A stretch of DNA of 64,000 nt from Onchidella celtica (GCA_963931925.1 OZ007571.1:58429625-58493624), one strand, 5' to 3'; counted from the stretch's first letter, positions 46,997 to 58,737 are shown. Numbers and translations are program-made. Notes: generated from the sequence alone by a model not told the origin.

Positions 46997-47023
46997 TCGG
47001 GCAACACAGGATACCCCAGCTAG
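46995..47023 (+). mobile_element. Degenerate Helitron-like 3' end
   Basis: A CTCGGGCAACACAGGATACC stretch followed by CCAGCTAG and a T resembles the hairpin-CTAG terminus of the other two Helitron ends in this window. The hairpin is imperfect. Confidence 0.35.
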
Positions 47024-47376
47024 TTATCATAACAATTATCCTGTGGCTGTCATAAAACGGCATACAATATCAAAGAAATTGCAAAATATTAGTTGAGATT
47101 ATATTTTTTTAGATTTCTTTTTTTTTTTTTTTTAACGAGCGATTACTGCACATCTTGGTTTACGCAGTCTTACCTTGTAAAATTGGCCAAGGGCAAAGGA
47201 CGTAGAACAAGGGAAGCAATAATTTATTTTTAGCTCAATTAAAACAAATGTAAAAGTTATTTCTCTTGGTTGATATGAAAATACTCACTTAAAAAAAAGC
47301 GTGAATGGGGCCAGAATCAGAAACAGAAAGAACAACAACAAACAAGAAAGACCAAAGAGAGAGACAATCAAGAACA

Positions 47377-47406
47377 GGGGGCCAACAGCAATATGCTGAG
47401 GCCCCC
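47377..47406. other. Strong stem-loop
   Basis: The arms GGGGGCC (47377-47383) and GGCCCCC (47400-47406) pair, then CAGCA and TGCTG pair around an ATA loop: 12 bp with a small bulge. Function unknown; it could be part of a repeat family. Confidence 0.6.
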
Positions 47407-48119
47407 GAGAAACAAAAGAACTCATCGCCAGAATCAGAAAATTGCAAAATTCTTTAAAATTGATTGTTCATGTCAATAACTCAAATAACTAGATTCTAGC
47501 TATTTGTGATCTTTAAGTCTAATAGACTTTAGACAATCTATAGAGTATAGTCATAGTTGCCATCAAAACAGCTAAAAACAATTGCTGTTTTGAATTTTAA
47601 TGGTGATATGGTATTACCAATTCACAATGAACATCTTTTGAAAATTATTGAATATGTGCTTCATTTCAGAGCTGACTAGAACTAGTTTTTGTGGTGACTT
47701 GTTCAAATGATATTTTAGTCCTGATTCAACATATTATTTTACATGCAGTTAGTGGAGCGGAACAATAAGAATATTGAATCTACTCACAGAACTGCTGGAA
47801 GTACCACTTAAGTTTCTCTGACATCATATATTCTTTGTCAAGTTCACAGCTGTAGGTCAACGTGTCTTTTCTTTAAATCTTTCTCTTGAACTTGAATGCT
47901 GGAGGTTTCCTGCTGCAGGCATTTTTCCTTGCATATGGCCTGTGATCCTTTCCAGCTTCATATGCAGTATATTTCTCTTACTCCTGTAAAGTGATGAGTT
48001 ATCGTAAAAGCTGCTAGAGGACTCTTCCAATCCAATAAAGGTAGAAATTCATCTTCATGGTAGCCTAATATCATCACACCTATGCAATAAAAAGTGCACT
48101 GACAGATCTATAGCCTACC

Positions 48120-48780
48120 TACTTTGTACACTAGTAGAGCTAGATTCTAGATCTAGATCTAGATCTAGTCTACAGGCCTATCTAGATCTAGGTCCAGTGC
48201 TTGTACATGTCATGCTTCTTGTGGGAGTTAAACTAGATCTAGTTTTGTCAGTGAAATAAGATTCTAGATATTTAACAAGATTTAGCAGGTCTAGACTCCA
48301 GAATCTACACTAGATTTAGGCCTACTAGATCTAGTTCTTGTACATGCCATGCTTCCTATGGGAGTTAATCTGGATTCATCTACATCTAGATTTGTCAATT
48401 TAAAAAAAATCCAGTTTTAACACGATTTTAGTAGGCCCAGATAGATTTTTAGATCTAGATCTAGATCTAGACCCTAGACCTAGAGATTTAGATTACAGAT
48501 AGATCTAGATCTAGATCTAGACTTTTCTAAATCTAGATCTAGAGTCTCTAATCTATTCTCCTCCATGCAAACAATAATGTTGATTGAGCTCTTCTATGAA
48601 ATTCACTTTAATTCAGTTTGTGACAGTATCACACATTTATTCTGAATAAGTACCATAGAATAGTCAGTTTTCCTCAGTTGATGTGGTAGATCTAGATCTA
48701 AGTACGCCTACGTTTCTGGGTCACTGTACCTAAATTCTAGATCTGGATCTAGGCTATCTGTATAGATCTACATGCCTAAT
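48120..48780. repeat. AGATCT/TCTAGA-rich repeat region
   Basis: Blocks of (AGATCT)n and single TCTAGA/AGATCT palindromes are dense. A diverged direct repeat of about 110 bp, sharing CTTGTACATG(T/C)CATGCTTC, occurs at about 48200-48293 and 48337-48441. Confidence 0.8.
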
Positions 48781-48876
48781 CTCATGGTTTTGCCCTCTTT
48801 TTTAAAATGAATTTTCGTGTACGCTCCATACCTGGATGTATGGCAACCCCTTGAGTTGTGAAGTGTTTCTTCTTTC

Positions 48877-49120
48877 GGCACTCCTTAAGAGTTGCGGTCC
48901 CTATTTTAAATTCTATTATTTAGTTCCCGGCGGCTTTCCCTGATATGTCAATCTGACTACTGCCCAGACGAACATCGGCCTACGGCCTCGATGATACAAA
49001 CTGACTAGACCCTCACGTCGTTACATATCAATCTGACGGCACTCCTTAAGAGTTTAGGGACCGCAAAAGATGGCGGAAATGAAGTGGGCAAGATAGGGAC
49101 CGCACTTATCCGGTAGTGCC
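48877..49120. mobile_element. MITE with 8-bp target duplication (244 bp)
   Basis: The flanking duplication CTTCTTTC lies at 48869-48876 and 49121-49128. Both ends begin GGCACT and share TGCGGTCCCTAT about 17 bp further in, in inverted orientation. The interior holds another copy of the terminal sequence (about 49036) and a duplicated CAATCTGAC word. An 8-bp duplication fits hAT-, P- or Merlin-type transposases; the GG terminus favours none of these clearly. Confidence 0.8.
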
Positions 49121-49128
49121 CTTCTTTC

Positions 49129-50090
49129 CAACTACAAATCATATTTGCACTATGGTAGTGGTACACGACTGACAATACAATATGAGAATTTTACGCTTTA
49201 TGAGAATTAGGCTAGTCTATCGCAGACGACTTCTCATGACTTGCGAAAGTTGATCTTTGGTTTCAAAACGACAAAAGGCGGTGATCAGCAGCGTTGCCGG
49301 TAAAGTTTCAAAGAATACCCTATACAAAAAATTCCCACGATGAGGTCCAAAATCCCAATTTTTTCCCCCACCCAATACATTACATACAGTTTCGTAAGAC
49401 ATTAATTTTTAAATAATCAATCCCAGTGATTAGCTCCCGGAGCAGGCTGAGTGAGAGATTCTCACATTCAAGCCGTCTCAAACCGCCTTTGTTTTGAGGT
49501 CTTTGTTTTCGGAGGATCTCTGCCCTTGGCATTTGCATTTGCACCATTTTTTTTTGCATTGCGTAGCGTATTTATAATTTGTTTACTTGTTTGATCCCAT
49601 TGGGGGGAGGGGGTGGTGATGGCAGGGATTAGTTTTGTTGTTGTTGCTGTTTTTCGGGGTGGGGGGGGGGGAACACTGTCGGTGCTTGGTATAACCCTGT
49701 GGGTTAGCTATGTTCCTGTTGATGTCTTTTATTGTTCGGGTTTTTTTCACCTGAAAAAGGCGAAAGCCGAAAATTTTGTGTATTTTCTGTCTTCTCTTTA
49801 GTTTGCTTTGTATTGTTTGGGTTTTATTTCTCACGCGGGGTTTCGCAACATACAACCTTTTCTTTTTGCCCAATTTTGACTTTGCTTATAGCCCTGCTGC
49901 GACCCCACAGTTTTTCTGTGGTTTTTATGACATTGGGTGATCCTGCTATCTAACAATCAAAGGGTTATAGTTTATTTACTCAGGTGGACAGACCTGGGAC
50001 TTTTTTTTTTTTCACCTAATGACAAATACACAAAGGCCCAATAAGTGAGAAGATCTTGGAAAAAAAAAAAAAAGAATGCCTATAGATCCC
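49129..50090. other. Gene-free segment
   Basis: No supported gene; G- and T-rich on the plus strand with G10 near 49662. Frames here are low complexity. Confidence 0.4.
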
Positions 50091-50093
50091 AAG

Positions 50094-50130
50094 CCTCCCC
50101 TCAAGATCCCAAGATCTTGGGAAGGGGAGG
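50094..50130. repeat. Imperfect palindrome
   Basis: A perfect 14-bp palindrome CCCAAGATCTTGGG (50108-50121) sits inside outer arms CCTCCCCT and AGGGGAGG. AT-rich DNA with similar ATCCCAAG words surrounds it. Confidence 0.75.
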
Positions 50131-50369
50131 ATCCCAAGCACCGGTGTAACATCCCAGATTACCCCACCTCCCCCCCCTTCCAAAATACTATCTCCCAGGA
50201 TGTTCAGAACATCCCCTGTATAATTTAAGATATCCTAGAATAACCCCAGATAATCTGGCATAATATATCCCGCCGGATATTCAAGAATGTCTCCCTGAGT
50301 TGCAGTTTATCCGCCAGGGTTAAAAGAGGACTGGAGGGAGTACTTGCCAGGGCCTAAGCAGCATCTTAT

Positions 50370-50860
50370 TTTATCCCCCCCCCCCCCCAATTATGAATTA
50401 TCCCTCTACTTTTTTTTTCTTGGGGGAGACGGGGGAGCCCTTTTCCTCCTTTTCTTCTTATTCCTTTCCACCGATAATCTATCCGTGCCACACATACAAG
50501 AAGACAGGAAAAACACACAAACATACACACATATATGAATAGCATTTTCATGGCGGGAAGTAATGAGAAAGTATAGAGCAACATCGCTCTTCGGCGGAGT
50601 GTGGGAGGGAGGGAGAGAGAGATGGGGAGGGTGGGGGTGGGGAGACGGGCGCCTAGGAAGGAGAACAGATTAGAAATGCGATTTAATCCATGATCCATGA
50701 CAGGCTTAATTAACACCAACGTCGTCAATTTAGGGAAAATATTCTAGGTGGGGACAAAGAGAGACGGAGGAAGGGACGATGGGAGAGGAGAGGAGAGAAG
50801 AAAGAGAGAAGACAGTGAGGAGAGAGAGAGGGGGGGGAGAAAGAGAAAGGGAGATCAGAT
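50370..50860. repeat. C-tract and purine-rich low-complexity DNA
   Basis: C12 near 50377 and T9 near 50410, followed by GGGAGA/GAGAGG-rich DNA at about 50590-50860. No gene. Confidence 0.7.
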
Positions 50861-51399
50861 AACCTACTTTAAACAAAAAGGCCTCCTTACAAACATGCCA
50901 TCATCCTCCATGCAAACTTTATTTATTTATTTATTTTACGGCAGCATTATTGCACGGTTTACATGTACTGTTTTACCATGGACAAAGTGGTAGTCAGAGA
51001 GTCTTTTTTTTTCATCAATGGAATATTTACCTTCTCACCTTGAACAATAAAGACAGTCACAGATCCTCATGGACTTCACCTTGTAACGAAGGGTTTCAAA
51101 GTACTTGTAGCTTTTTTAACACTGCAGATAAGGTAATCCTTCATTGCTTTTGCTTTAAAGTATACTTCACATGTGCAACACATCTGACTTCTCCCTTTGA
51201 TTCTGAAGTCTGAAGTTGTGAAACAGAAAGAGTGGACGGGCATTTTTCCCTTGAAACTTCCAGGAAAACAACTCTGGCCTGAAGACATTCTGTGAAACAC
51301 ATGAAGCAAAGACACTACAAAACATAGGCTACTTGTGAGCATGTCTTTGGGCATGTTGAAAGAGGGGGGGGGGGGCTTGGTGGTGGGCGGGTTCAGTTT

Positions 51400-51686
51400 T
51401 CTCATTACTCGCCTTGCACTCTGGAACTTGGCCAATAAACCCATCTCACTCTCCCTAACTCTCTGCTCCCCCCCCCCCCAACAGATTTTGCTTTACAGGT
51501 GACAATACCTATCTGTGACCCATTTCAACTGTGTCATTTTAACTCTCCCTGACTCTCTGCCCCCCCCCCCCCAACAGATTTTGCTTTACAGGTGACAATA
51601 CCCATCTGTGACCCATCTCAACTGTGTCATTTTAACTCTCTCTCTCTCTCGGGCATGTAGTCTGCCGCTTCACAAATACCCCCTCC

Positions 51687-51718
<32 letters not shown>

Positions 51719-51721
51719 TTC

Positions 51722-51779
<58 letters not shown>

Positions 51780-52019
51780 GCATGTAGTCTGTCGCTTCAC
51801 AAATAACCCCCCCCCTTTCCCTCTCTCTCTCTCTCTCGGCCCCCACCCCATTCCCAGTTTTTGCTTAAAGGTGACACAACCCTTCCGTGACCCATCTCAC
51901 TGTGTTATTTTAACTCTCTCTCGGGCAAGTAGAAGGGGTAGGTGTGGAGGGGGGGGGGCGCTTAGTGGTGAGCGATTCATTTATCTCTTGACTGGCCTTG
52001 CACTCTGGAGCCAACAAAT

Positions 52020-52098
<79 letters not shown>

Positions 52099-52200
52099 TT
52101 TTCTCTCCCTTTCTCTCCCACTACCCTCCACCCGGCAGGTTTGCTTTTAGGTGACACAGCCCTTCTGTGGCCCATCTCACTGTGTTATTTTAACTCGTGA
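51400..52200. repeat. CT microsatellites within repeated ~100-300-bp modules
   Basis: A module containing (A)GGTGACA(C/A)..., CTGTGACCCAT(T/C)TCA, ACTGTGT(C/T)ATTTTAACTC recurs near 51497, 51588, 51871 and 52150. Between copies are long (CT)n runs (about 51637-51780 and 52022-52105) and C10-12 tracts. Another shared piece, CGGGCATGTAGTCTG(C/T)CGCTTCACAAATA, occurs at 51649 and 51778. The array grew by duplication and slippage. Confidence 0.85.
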
Positions 52201-54560
52201 CAACCAATAAATTATTATTTCTCGTAGAAAAGCAAAAACTCTTAATTGCCCTGATTTTATGTGTCGTAAATATTTATTTATACAATGACTGTTTTTTCTT
52301 TTTTCGTTCTGTTGTTTTTCATCTTCTGCCCAGCTGCATTACCCCTATTTTTTACTGACTGACCCCAGACACTCACCCTCTTCATCATAATATCCTCCGA
52401 AGGGGACTTACCAACTTTTTTTTGTGTCTGTGTTTCGCATAATAGTGGTGTATCAGCATCGCTACTCTCGACCGCCGGTGGGGCGTCTGACACGTATCTG
52501 TGGCTCTACAAACGGACATATTAGCAGCGCTGCCAATTTCCAAAGCTCGTGAGAGGTTCCACAAACGCACGTTAGCAGTGCCACTAATAATTGTTTGTGG
52601 CCCAGACTATCAGCGGTTCCAGTCCTTGGGATTTTTCAGAAGATCTTGGGATTTTATGGGTTACTTTGGGATCTTGGTATTTTAGAAAAAATATTGGGAC
52701 TTTTCGGGGCTTATGTATTGTTATTATTTATCTATTAAAGGACCAAAAGAAAACACTGAAAAAAGTCTCCCTGGCCCCTTATACAAGCACTGACAACACT
52801 CCCCTAAAGTGAAGTAACAAAATTGCTCTTCCTATCACTTATCTTTTTGTGACCTAAAAGTTAAATTGAGGGGTGGTTTGAGATTGCCTGCATGCAGTCA
52901 AGTTTTGTACCAATTATGTCTCATTACAGTACCGGCGGTATCTTCAAAAGGGAAATCTCGCTATTAATTGACATTTTGTAATTCACCCGATGAGACCTAC
53001 ATGGGGGGCAGTATGGTTGTTATTAGTTATTAAAATGCCTTAAAATGTTACATGGCAACGTTTATCTACCCCGCCATGTTGAAAAACTGTGTAGAATGTT
53101 CGAATATTGGAAGATTTTCTGAGTGAAGGGAGGGGACGCTATTTTTCTTTTAAAATGTATGATTACTACTTTACTTCTTTTTTTCTTTTGAAATTTTGCA
53201 CCCCTGAGAAATTTTGCCCCCGACGCAACCGTCCATGTTGCCCCCGTCCACGTTACGCCACTAGTTCCAGATAGTTTTTTCCAGGTGTAATAAAAAAATT
53301 TAGATCAGTGGTTGTTTCTGAATCTTTTAACACCTGTTGGCCCCTAAACTCGAGACTCGCGGCTTTATTTCTGCCCTAGCAATTCAGCCAGTAATTCTGG
53401 CCGAGTATGATTTTGAATATTAGTGCAACATTTGACCTTATTTTCTGCTTGATAATTTCATCTTCTGAAGATATAATGGCTGACAGGGTGCAAGCTTAGG
53501 TATATCTCCCTGAAACTCAACAGACATTTTAGTAGACAAGGCGTAATTGAATGAGATGAGTTGTGAGTTTTAAAATAACAACTTTTACTCGGGGAAATTA
53601 AATTTCATTGACTCTTTTGTTGCTGTTTGATGACAATTTCGTTTATTCTGTTGCTTGTGGAATATTTACTGTTCTGTCAGAAAAAGAAAACATGTTTCAG
53701 TGCTGGAGTGGGAGGTGAGGAGAGGGGATGGGAGAGAATCGAGTATAGATTTAGTTTATGTGAGTGGAGACGTTTTCCACAAGTATGAAAACAAACATGT
53801 TCTGTCAGTCTCTTTAACCCAAATCCATCGCTTCTGATCGTATGAGAATGAAGTACTGTACCCCGAAACACTGACTTTGTCTTCTTGCTCCCAAAGAGGT
53901 TTTGAGTACATAAGCTGTGCTCTGATATTCTCTTGGAGTGTTTTTCTGGGTTTCATCATGTTGAAAACATAACAATTCAGATGAAAACCGTAAAATGTAA
54001 TGAAGAAATTAAAAGTATCAAATAAACTATTAGAATATAATACATGTAGTTGGTAGAGGAAATGGTGTGTGTGTTTGTGTGTGTGTGTGTGGGGGGGAGG
54101 GGGGCAGTTCAATAGTTTCTTCAAAATGCAAATCATAAATCGAAAGATTTAGGGTAAACCAAAAGCCAATTTGAAAAACTGGGCTTGTTTAACGGTTGTA
54201 TTTTTTGCTTTTAAATTCTTGTGATGATTTAATGCTATTTTCTGAGAAGATCTAAAATGGAGTATCATAACTTTGTTGGGGATAGATCTTGCAAGCAAAA
54301 ATAATTGGGTTGTTGTTTTTTTTCTTTTGATCGGCGAGCCTAGCCCTATATTTTATGAGCACAGTGAAATAGGCCGCCAACCCAGTCATTCAAGATGTTT
54401 AATTAGATGAAAATGCTCGTAAGGATACTTCGTTATACCAGGTGTATTTTTTGTTTTCAACAATCTATCGTGACTTGTATGAGAAAATGATGTACAACCA
54501 AATTTTTTCTGTGATACCTAAAAAAAAAAAAAGGAGCTGAAGGAAACTGGAATATGGGGA
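52201..54560. other. Gene-free segment
   Basis: No supported gene. Notable words: repeated CTTGGGATTTT/TTTGGGATCTT at 52617-52700 and a CACGTTACGCCACTAG stretch at 53249-53264 resembling an hAT-type terminus. No partner end was found for either. Confidence 0.35.
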
Positions 54561-54589
54561 GGAAGTCGTTCTGATAAATACCGACACAG

Positions 54590-54660
54590 TGTCACAGTAG
54601 CTAGAAGACTGATGTGAGTGCGAGAGTCCACAGATTCAAATTCCACGCGGGGTAAAGTAG
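54590..54660 (+). mobile_element. Possible tRNA-derived SINE remnant
   Basis: An A-box-like CAGTAGCTAGAAG and a B-box-like AGATTCAAATTCC (54632-54644) lie about 40 bp apart, as in a tRNA head. The body is not defined and no tail was found. Confidence 0.35.
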
Positions 54661-54979
54661 TTTTGTTAAGGCATTCGTTCGTCTCTGTACAACCTTATTG
54701 ATCTGAAATTGGAGCTAAATGCTCATCAAACACAATAACAAATTCTATGAATTGTGAAATTTTGTCCTACCGACCACCCATGAGCAACAAAGAAATAAAA
54801 GAGAGCTCTTTTAGACTTAATTCTACTGACATAAAGTGAAAAGCTGACTGTAGTGTAAAAAATGACTTGCACTTCAACTTCAAGCCAACAAAACAGGTTG
54901 AGTGCTTTTGACTGTAATAAAATATGCAGGTCCAATGTTTTAGAGATAATAAAACAACTCTATTATTTTCATGGTGTTC

Positions 54980-55460
54980 ATAGTGGACATGTTAGTGTGA
55001 TGTTAGTGGTGATGGTTGGGTAGTTATGGGACAATGGTGTTGGTGATGGTAACGCAGCAGTGATTGTGTAAACATGGGATGACGATATTTCTGGTGATAT
55101 GGTGTTGCTGGTGATGGTAGTACATGTACTGGTGATGCAGTAATGGCTGTGTAGTTCAGTCATGGGATGATGGTGGTGTTATGGCTGTACGTCGGTGATA
55201 GCATTAGTAAAATATGTAGTCATGGGAAATGTGTAGCCGTGCTGCTGCAGTGATGATACAGTGGTGGTGATGATAATAATACCTGTGAATTGTCAACCAG
55301 CTCTTCTAGAAAGGATGAAAATGACTAGAATGAAAATTTCAGAGCCATATTTGACACTGTTATAGTGATGATAATGGTTTTGCAGCCTTGTGGGCGGTAT
55401 GGTGGTGCTTTTTGGTGATATGGTGTGATCGTGGACAGCGGTGGAGGCCAAAGAGCACAT
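54980..55460. repeat. Degenerate GTGATG/ATGGTG repeat
   Basis: Trinucleotide-like GGTGATGGT words recur irregularly across about 480 bp, interspersed with TAGT(C/T)ATGGGA copies (near 55020, 55155 and 55220). This suggests decayed tandem units of about 70-130 bp. Confidence 0.65.
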
Positions 55461-57280
55461 TGTAAGAAATGTCAGAAGGAGGGATTGTCGGCAAAGTCTC
55501 ATATTGTCACAGGCATTGACAAGATTTAAACTACATGTATTATAGCTTCATTTTATACATTTATTTTTTTAAGGATCATTACAACTTATTTTATCTCTTT
55601 CGAGACAGTAATTCTAATTTTCTGTACAAGTTTCTCATCTCCATAAAAACTGGTGCACTTTCACTCTGAGAGACAGACCGCCTCAATAAACTGTGCAAGG
55701 TGCAATCTAGTTGTTATACAGAAAATGTTCCGTAATCCTTTTTTGTCACGTCATTAACACACAATTTGGTGATGTTTTTGGCGGTTTTCATTCCAACTCA
55801 TGTAAAATACAATATGGGCTTGACGATTGAAATAATAATATGAGTAAATTTGATACCAAAAGCTTACTCTTGAGAACCTCTGACAAAGAAAACGCAAGGT
55901 TCCTTTCACTTTTTAATATACACGGATGCCGAGTTCCCAAACAGTAATGTCCAGCTAGATAATTATTTCAGCTTTGTTCTTGATAATTTTTACCAAATTT
56001 TTTTGGTCCGTGCACAAACAATCCAGGAGCGTTTTATCAGAACCCCAAACAGAAGAGTATAAATCACCAAAAGTTGCAGAAAACTTGCGAACATTTTGTC
56101 ATATGAAACAGTTTACAAAATAATACAAACTAGATCTATATTATCCACAGAGATGCACCGATACCAGAAATAGAAGGGCACAGCTAAATTTGTAAATGCT
56201 ATGACGGGATTCTGTTAACAATTCTATTATGGTATATTATTATATCTACAGGTCTTTGTTTATCATATCTACTTTTACAGCTACTACTACTAATTTCTAA
56301 CACGAAAATGCTATCGGTTCAGAGACAGTGATTATGTACAATGAACTCTCAGGGATGATATCAATGTTTAAATTGTAGAAATCAGGAAGAACTGCTATCT
56401 ATTTCGCTACCAGTAAAGGCAACCCTACAACAAAATAATATGTAATGTTGTATGTATAAGTATAAGATTCTGTGGTTTGATGTTTCCATTATCATCTCTA
56501 TAATAATTGTTGCCAGGACAAAAACTTAAGTATCAATTCGGTCTGCATTGCTGTAGAACAAAGGAACATTTTCTTCAGATATGCTTTGCACTTGCAGTGC
56601 AATACTTTCAATATTCATGTAGATTATAGACGAGATCAGCCATGGCATTTGCGTTGTAATTTTTACATGAATAATGTTTAGGTAAGACACTCTGAAATCA
56701 ATTGTGTGTACTTTTCTAACATAATAGTAAAATTAATACTTTTATTACATTGCAGATATCCAGATGCTACCAGGGAAATAACATATAGTTAAGGCTGACT
56801 TCTGTGGGTTAAATCACTGCTTTGTAAGTTAATATGTAAATATGCAAATTTCTTTCTTTCAAGACGAGTATTTATATGTCCAGTAATCTGAGACGATTGC
56901 GTGGTTCCATTTAAGATGTCCTGTAATCAATGCGTTTGACTGATAATAAACAAAGTATTAAAGTATTGATCGCTCCTGTTTATTCGCAAATGGCTTGTTA
57001 AGTATCGGTAGCTCTCGGGTGTTCAAGAATAGACTGTCATAGCACTGTCGATAGTGATATTGCTTGTTTGATTAAAATCTAATGTCTCCTCCAGCACACT
57101 TCCACAAAGCCTTGAGAACAAAAAGTAAATCAGATATGTCTACTTTGTAAGACGTACAGTAGGCCTATGTAATAATAAATAGAGAGAATCTCGGAGGCTA
57201 TAAAACTAAACACCATTGTTCCCCTACTTACTAGCAAATGCATGAGCCGTGTTGTATCATTGTTTTCAATATTTAATTTC
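55461..57280. other. AT-rich region upstream of the GPCR
   Basis: No supported gene. This may contain the promoter or 5' untranslated exons of the GPCR; no splice or promoter element can be assigned with confidence. Confidence 0.4.
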
Positions 57281-57306
57281 AATATATACCGTATTATATT
57301 TTATTA

Positions 57307-57504
57307 ATGTACATCAGTTATGGCCAGTACTACAAATCACACCCTGGCGTTTTTCCAGCTTGTGAAAGGGATTTCTGTTTATTACACATTTGTGTTAATT
57401 ATAGTTGGACTAATCTGCAATCCACTCTCCTTTATTGTATTCAGTCGGAAGGGATATCGACAGAGTACAACTTCGATCTACCTGCGATTTCTGTCCGTGA
57501 TTGA
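57307..57504 (+). promoter_or_regulatory. Upstream overlapping ATG/uORF candidate
   Basis: An ATG 13 nt before the GPCR start opens a 65-codon frame overlapping the GPCR in another frame. Its context is weak (T at -3, T at +4). If transcription begins upstream of it, it could lower GPCR translation. A TATATA word lies at about 57281-57288. Confidence 0.3.
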
Positions 57505-58402
57505 CCTGGGTGCTATACTCTCCGGGCATATTCGTTATTTCTTGAGACAAGCATTTAGCGTTGTCATTGGCCACGATCTGATCTCTTGTCAACTTAGTAT
57601 TTGGTTTCCCCGAGTGTTTCTTGTATGTAGCAGCTGGACTTTGGTAGCAGTGACTACAGAGCGGGTCATATCCATCCTCTGGCCACACCGTGTTCGACAG
57701 TGGTGTAGTATCTCCATAGTCAAGCTTATTATTGGCTTTGGATGTGTGGCCATTTCTCTTGCTTGCACGCCCTATATTCTTGTCTTCGGTGAAAAACCGA
57801 TTTTCAACCCGACTACAAACACAACTACTGTACAACGTTGCAAGATGATATATGGCACGGATATAATATCTCCTCAAACATGGTCAGTTGTTGACGGGAC
57901 TTTTTTTGCTTTCGTACCGTGTGTAATTCTGATTGCCTTCAATATTGTCATATTACAAGGCATTTACAATAGCCGGAACAGGGTCCAGAGGGTAGCAAAG
58001 GGTAAAACTAATCACAGATCAGCTGGTGTGCCGGTGCAGTCAAGCACCAGCCGATGTGACTTTGCCTATTCACACAATGCGCAGAGCAAAGACGGTCACG
58101 TTAACTCTAAAGACGCAGTAAAACTGAGCAGTGGTAGAAAGAAGGACACCTCTCTTACACTAACTCTTTTTGTCATTAACACAGCCTTCATTCTGTGTAA
58201 TTTTCCTATCTGTGTGTATAGTTTATTGCCGAGAGACCTTATGGGAAGTTTAGGGCCAATCAACAGATCTATTGCTGATTTGTTCAACATTCTTATGCAC
58301 ACAAATAATGCCCTCAATTTTTTCCTCTACTGTTTTACGGGTTCAAAATTTCGAGCGGAGGTGAAGGCGACATTTCATTCCTGTATCAAACTTGACTGTT
58401 AA
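57320..58402 (+). CDS. Intronless class A (rhodopsin-type) GPCR, peptide- or chemoreceptor-like
   Basis: A seven-transmembrane receptor of 360 residues, a usual length for class A, expected at the plasma membrane and coupled to G proteins. N-glycosylation site at N6. TM1 about 19-42 with GLICNPLSF (N34); TM2 about 53-72 with D62; C90 and C174 can form the TM3-ECL2 disulfide. TM3 ends TERVISILWPHR (E114-R115, in place of DRY). TM4 is about 131-157 and TM5 about 191-215. A long basic third loop spans 216-277. TM6 has CNFP (293-296, Trp of CWxP missing), and TM7 has NALNFFLY (330-337, in place of NPxxY) before a helix-8-like GSKFR. This pattern fits invertebrate FMRFamide-receptor-like or lineage-expanded chemosensory receptors; the ligand is unknown. 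The ATG has G at -3 and G at +4. Confidence 0.9.
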   Translation: MASTTNHTLAFFQLVKGISVYYTFVLIIVGLICNPLSFIVFSRKGYRQSTTSIYLRFLSVIDLGAILSGHIRYFLRQAFSVVIGHDLISCQLSIWFPRVFLVCSSWTLVAVTTERVISILWPHRVRQWCSISIVKLIIGFGCVAISLACTPYILVFGEKPIFNPTTNTTTVQRCKMIYGTDIISPQTWSVVDGTFFAFVPCVILIAFNIVILQGIYNSRNRVQRVAKGKTNHRSAGVPVQSSTSRCDFAYSHNAQSKDGHVNSKDAVKLSSGRKKDTSLTLTLFVINTAFILCNFPICVYSLLPRDLMGSLGPINRSIADLFNILMHTNNALNFFLYCFTGSKFRAEVKATFHSCIKLDC

Positions 58403-58735
58403 TTTTTGAGTCAGTGAAAGTTGAACTTTCCTGCACGTCTGCATTGAGAGGCACTGCCTTTTAATTATGGGATGATAATTATTATACGGTATCGCTTCAA
58501 AGAGAATGTTTGTATTTCTTTTTTTATTACTTCTTTTGAATATGCCAGATTATATAATTCGAAACATGTACATGTATTAATAATAACAATACAAATCGTT
58601 CTTTGACACTGGAATGATCCTTTGCAAATTTGCTTCAAGCTGTAAAAATTACTGTGGTTTGAAACAACGTCAAGGAAGCAGCATTTTTCAAAGACAAAAT
58701 GACTGCTTTTTTACTGTTCTTACAGTAGACTGTGG
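58403..58735. other. Region downstream of the GPCR
   Basis: AT-rich, probably including the 3' untranslated region. No canonical AATAAA was seen in this interval. Confidence 0.3.
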
Positions 58736-58737
58736 AC

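Noticed and set aside
51076-51444. 122-codon minus-strand frame with Cys residues, considered as a transposase tail
   Set aside because: Cys spacing does not match a family I can name, and no catalytic domain lies upstream.
51627-52200. Arg/Glu-rich and Leu/Ser-rich frames
   Set aside because: Translation of (CT)n microsatellites.
52604-52630. hAT-like end CAGCGGTTCCAGTCCTTGGG
   Set aside because: No complementary right end or 8-bp duplication was found nearby.
53249-53264. hAT terminus (CACGTTACGCCACTAG)
   Set aside because: Resembles a known type of transposon end, but no inverted partner or target duplication could be found in the window.
54061-54110. CRISPR-like or other prokaryotic repeats
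   Set aside because: Only simple GT/G tracts; the window is eukaryotic and no spaced direct-repeat array exists.
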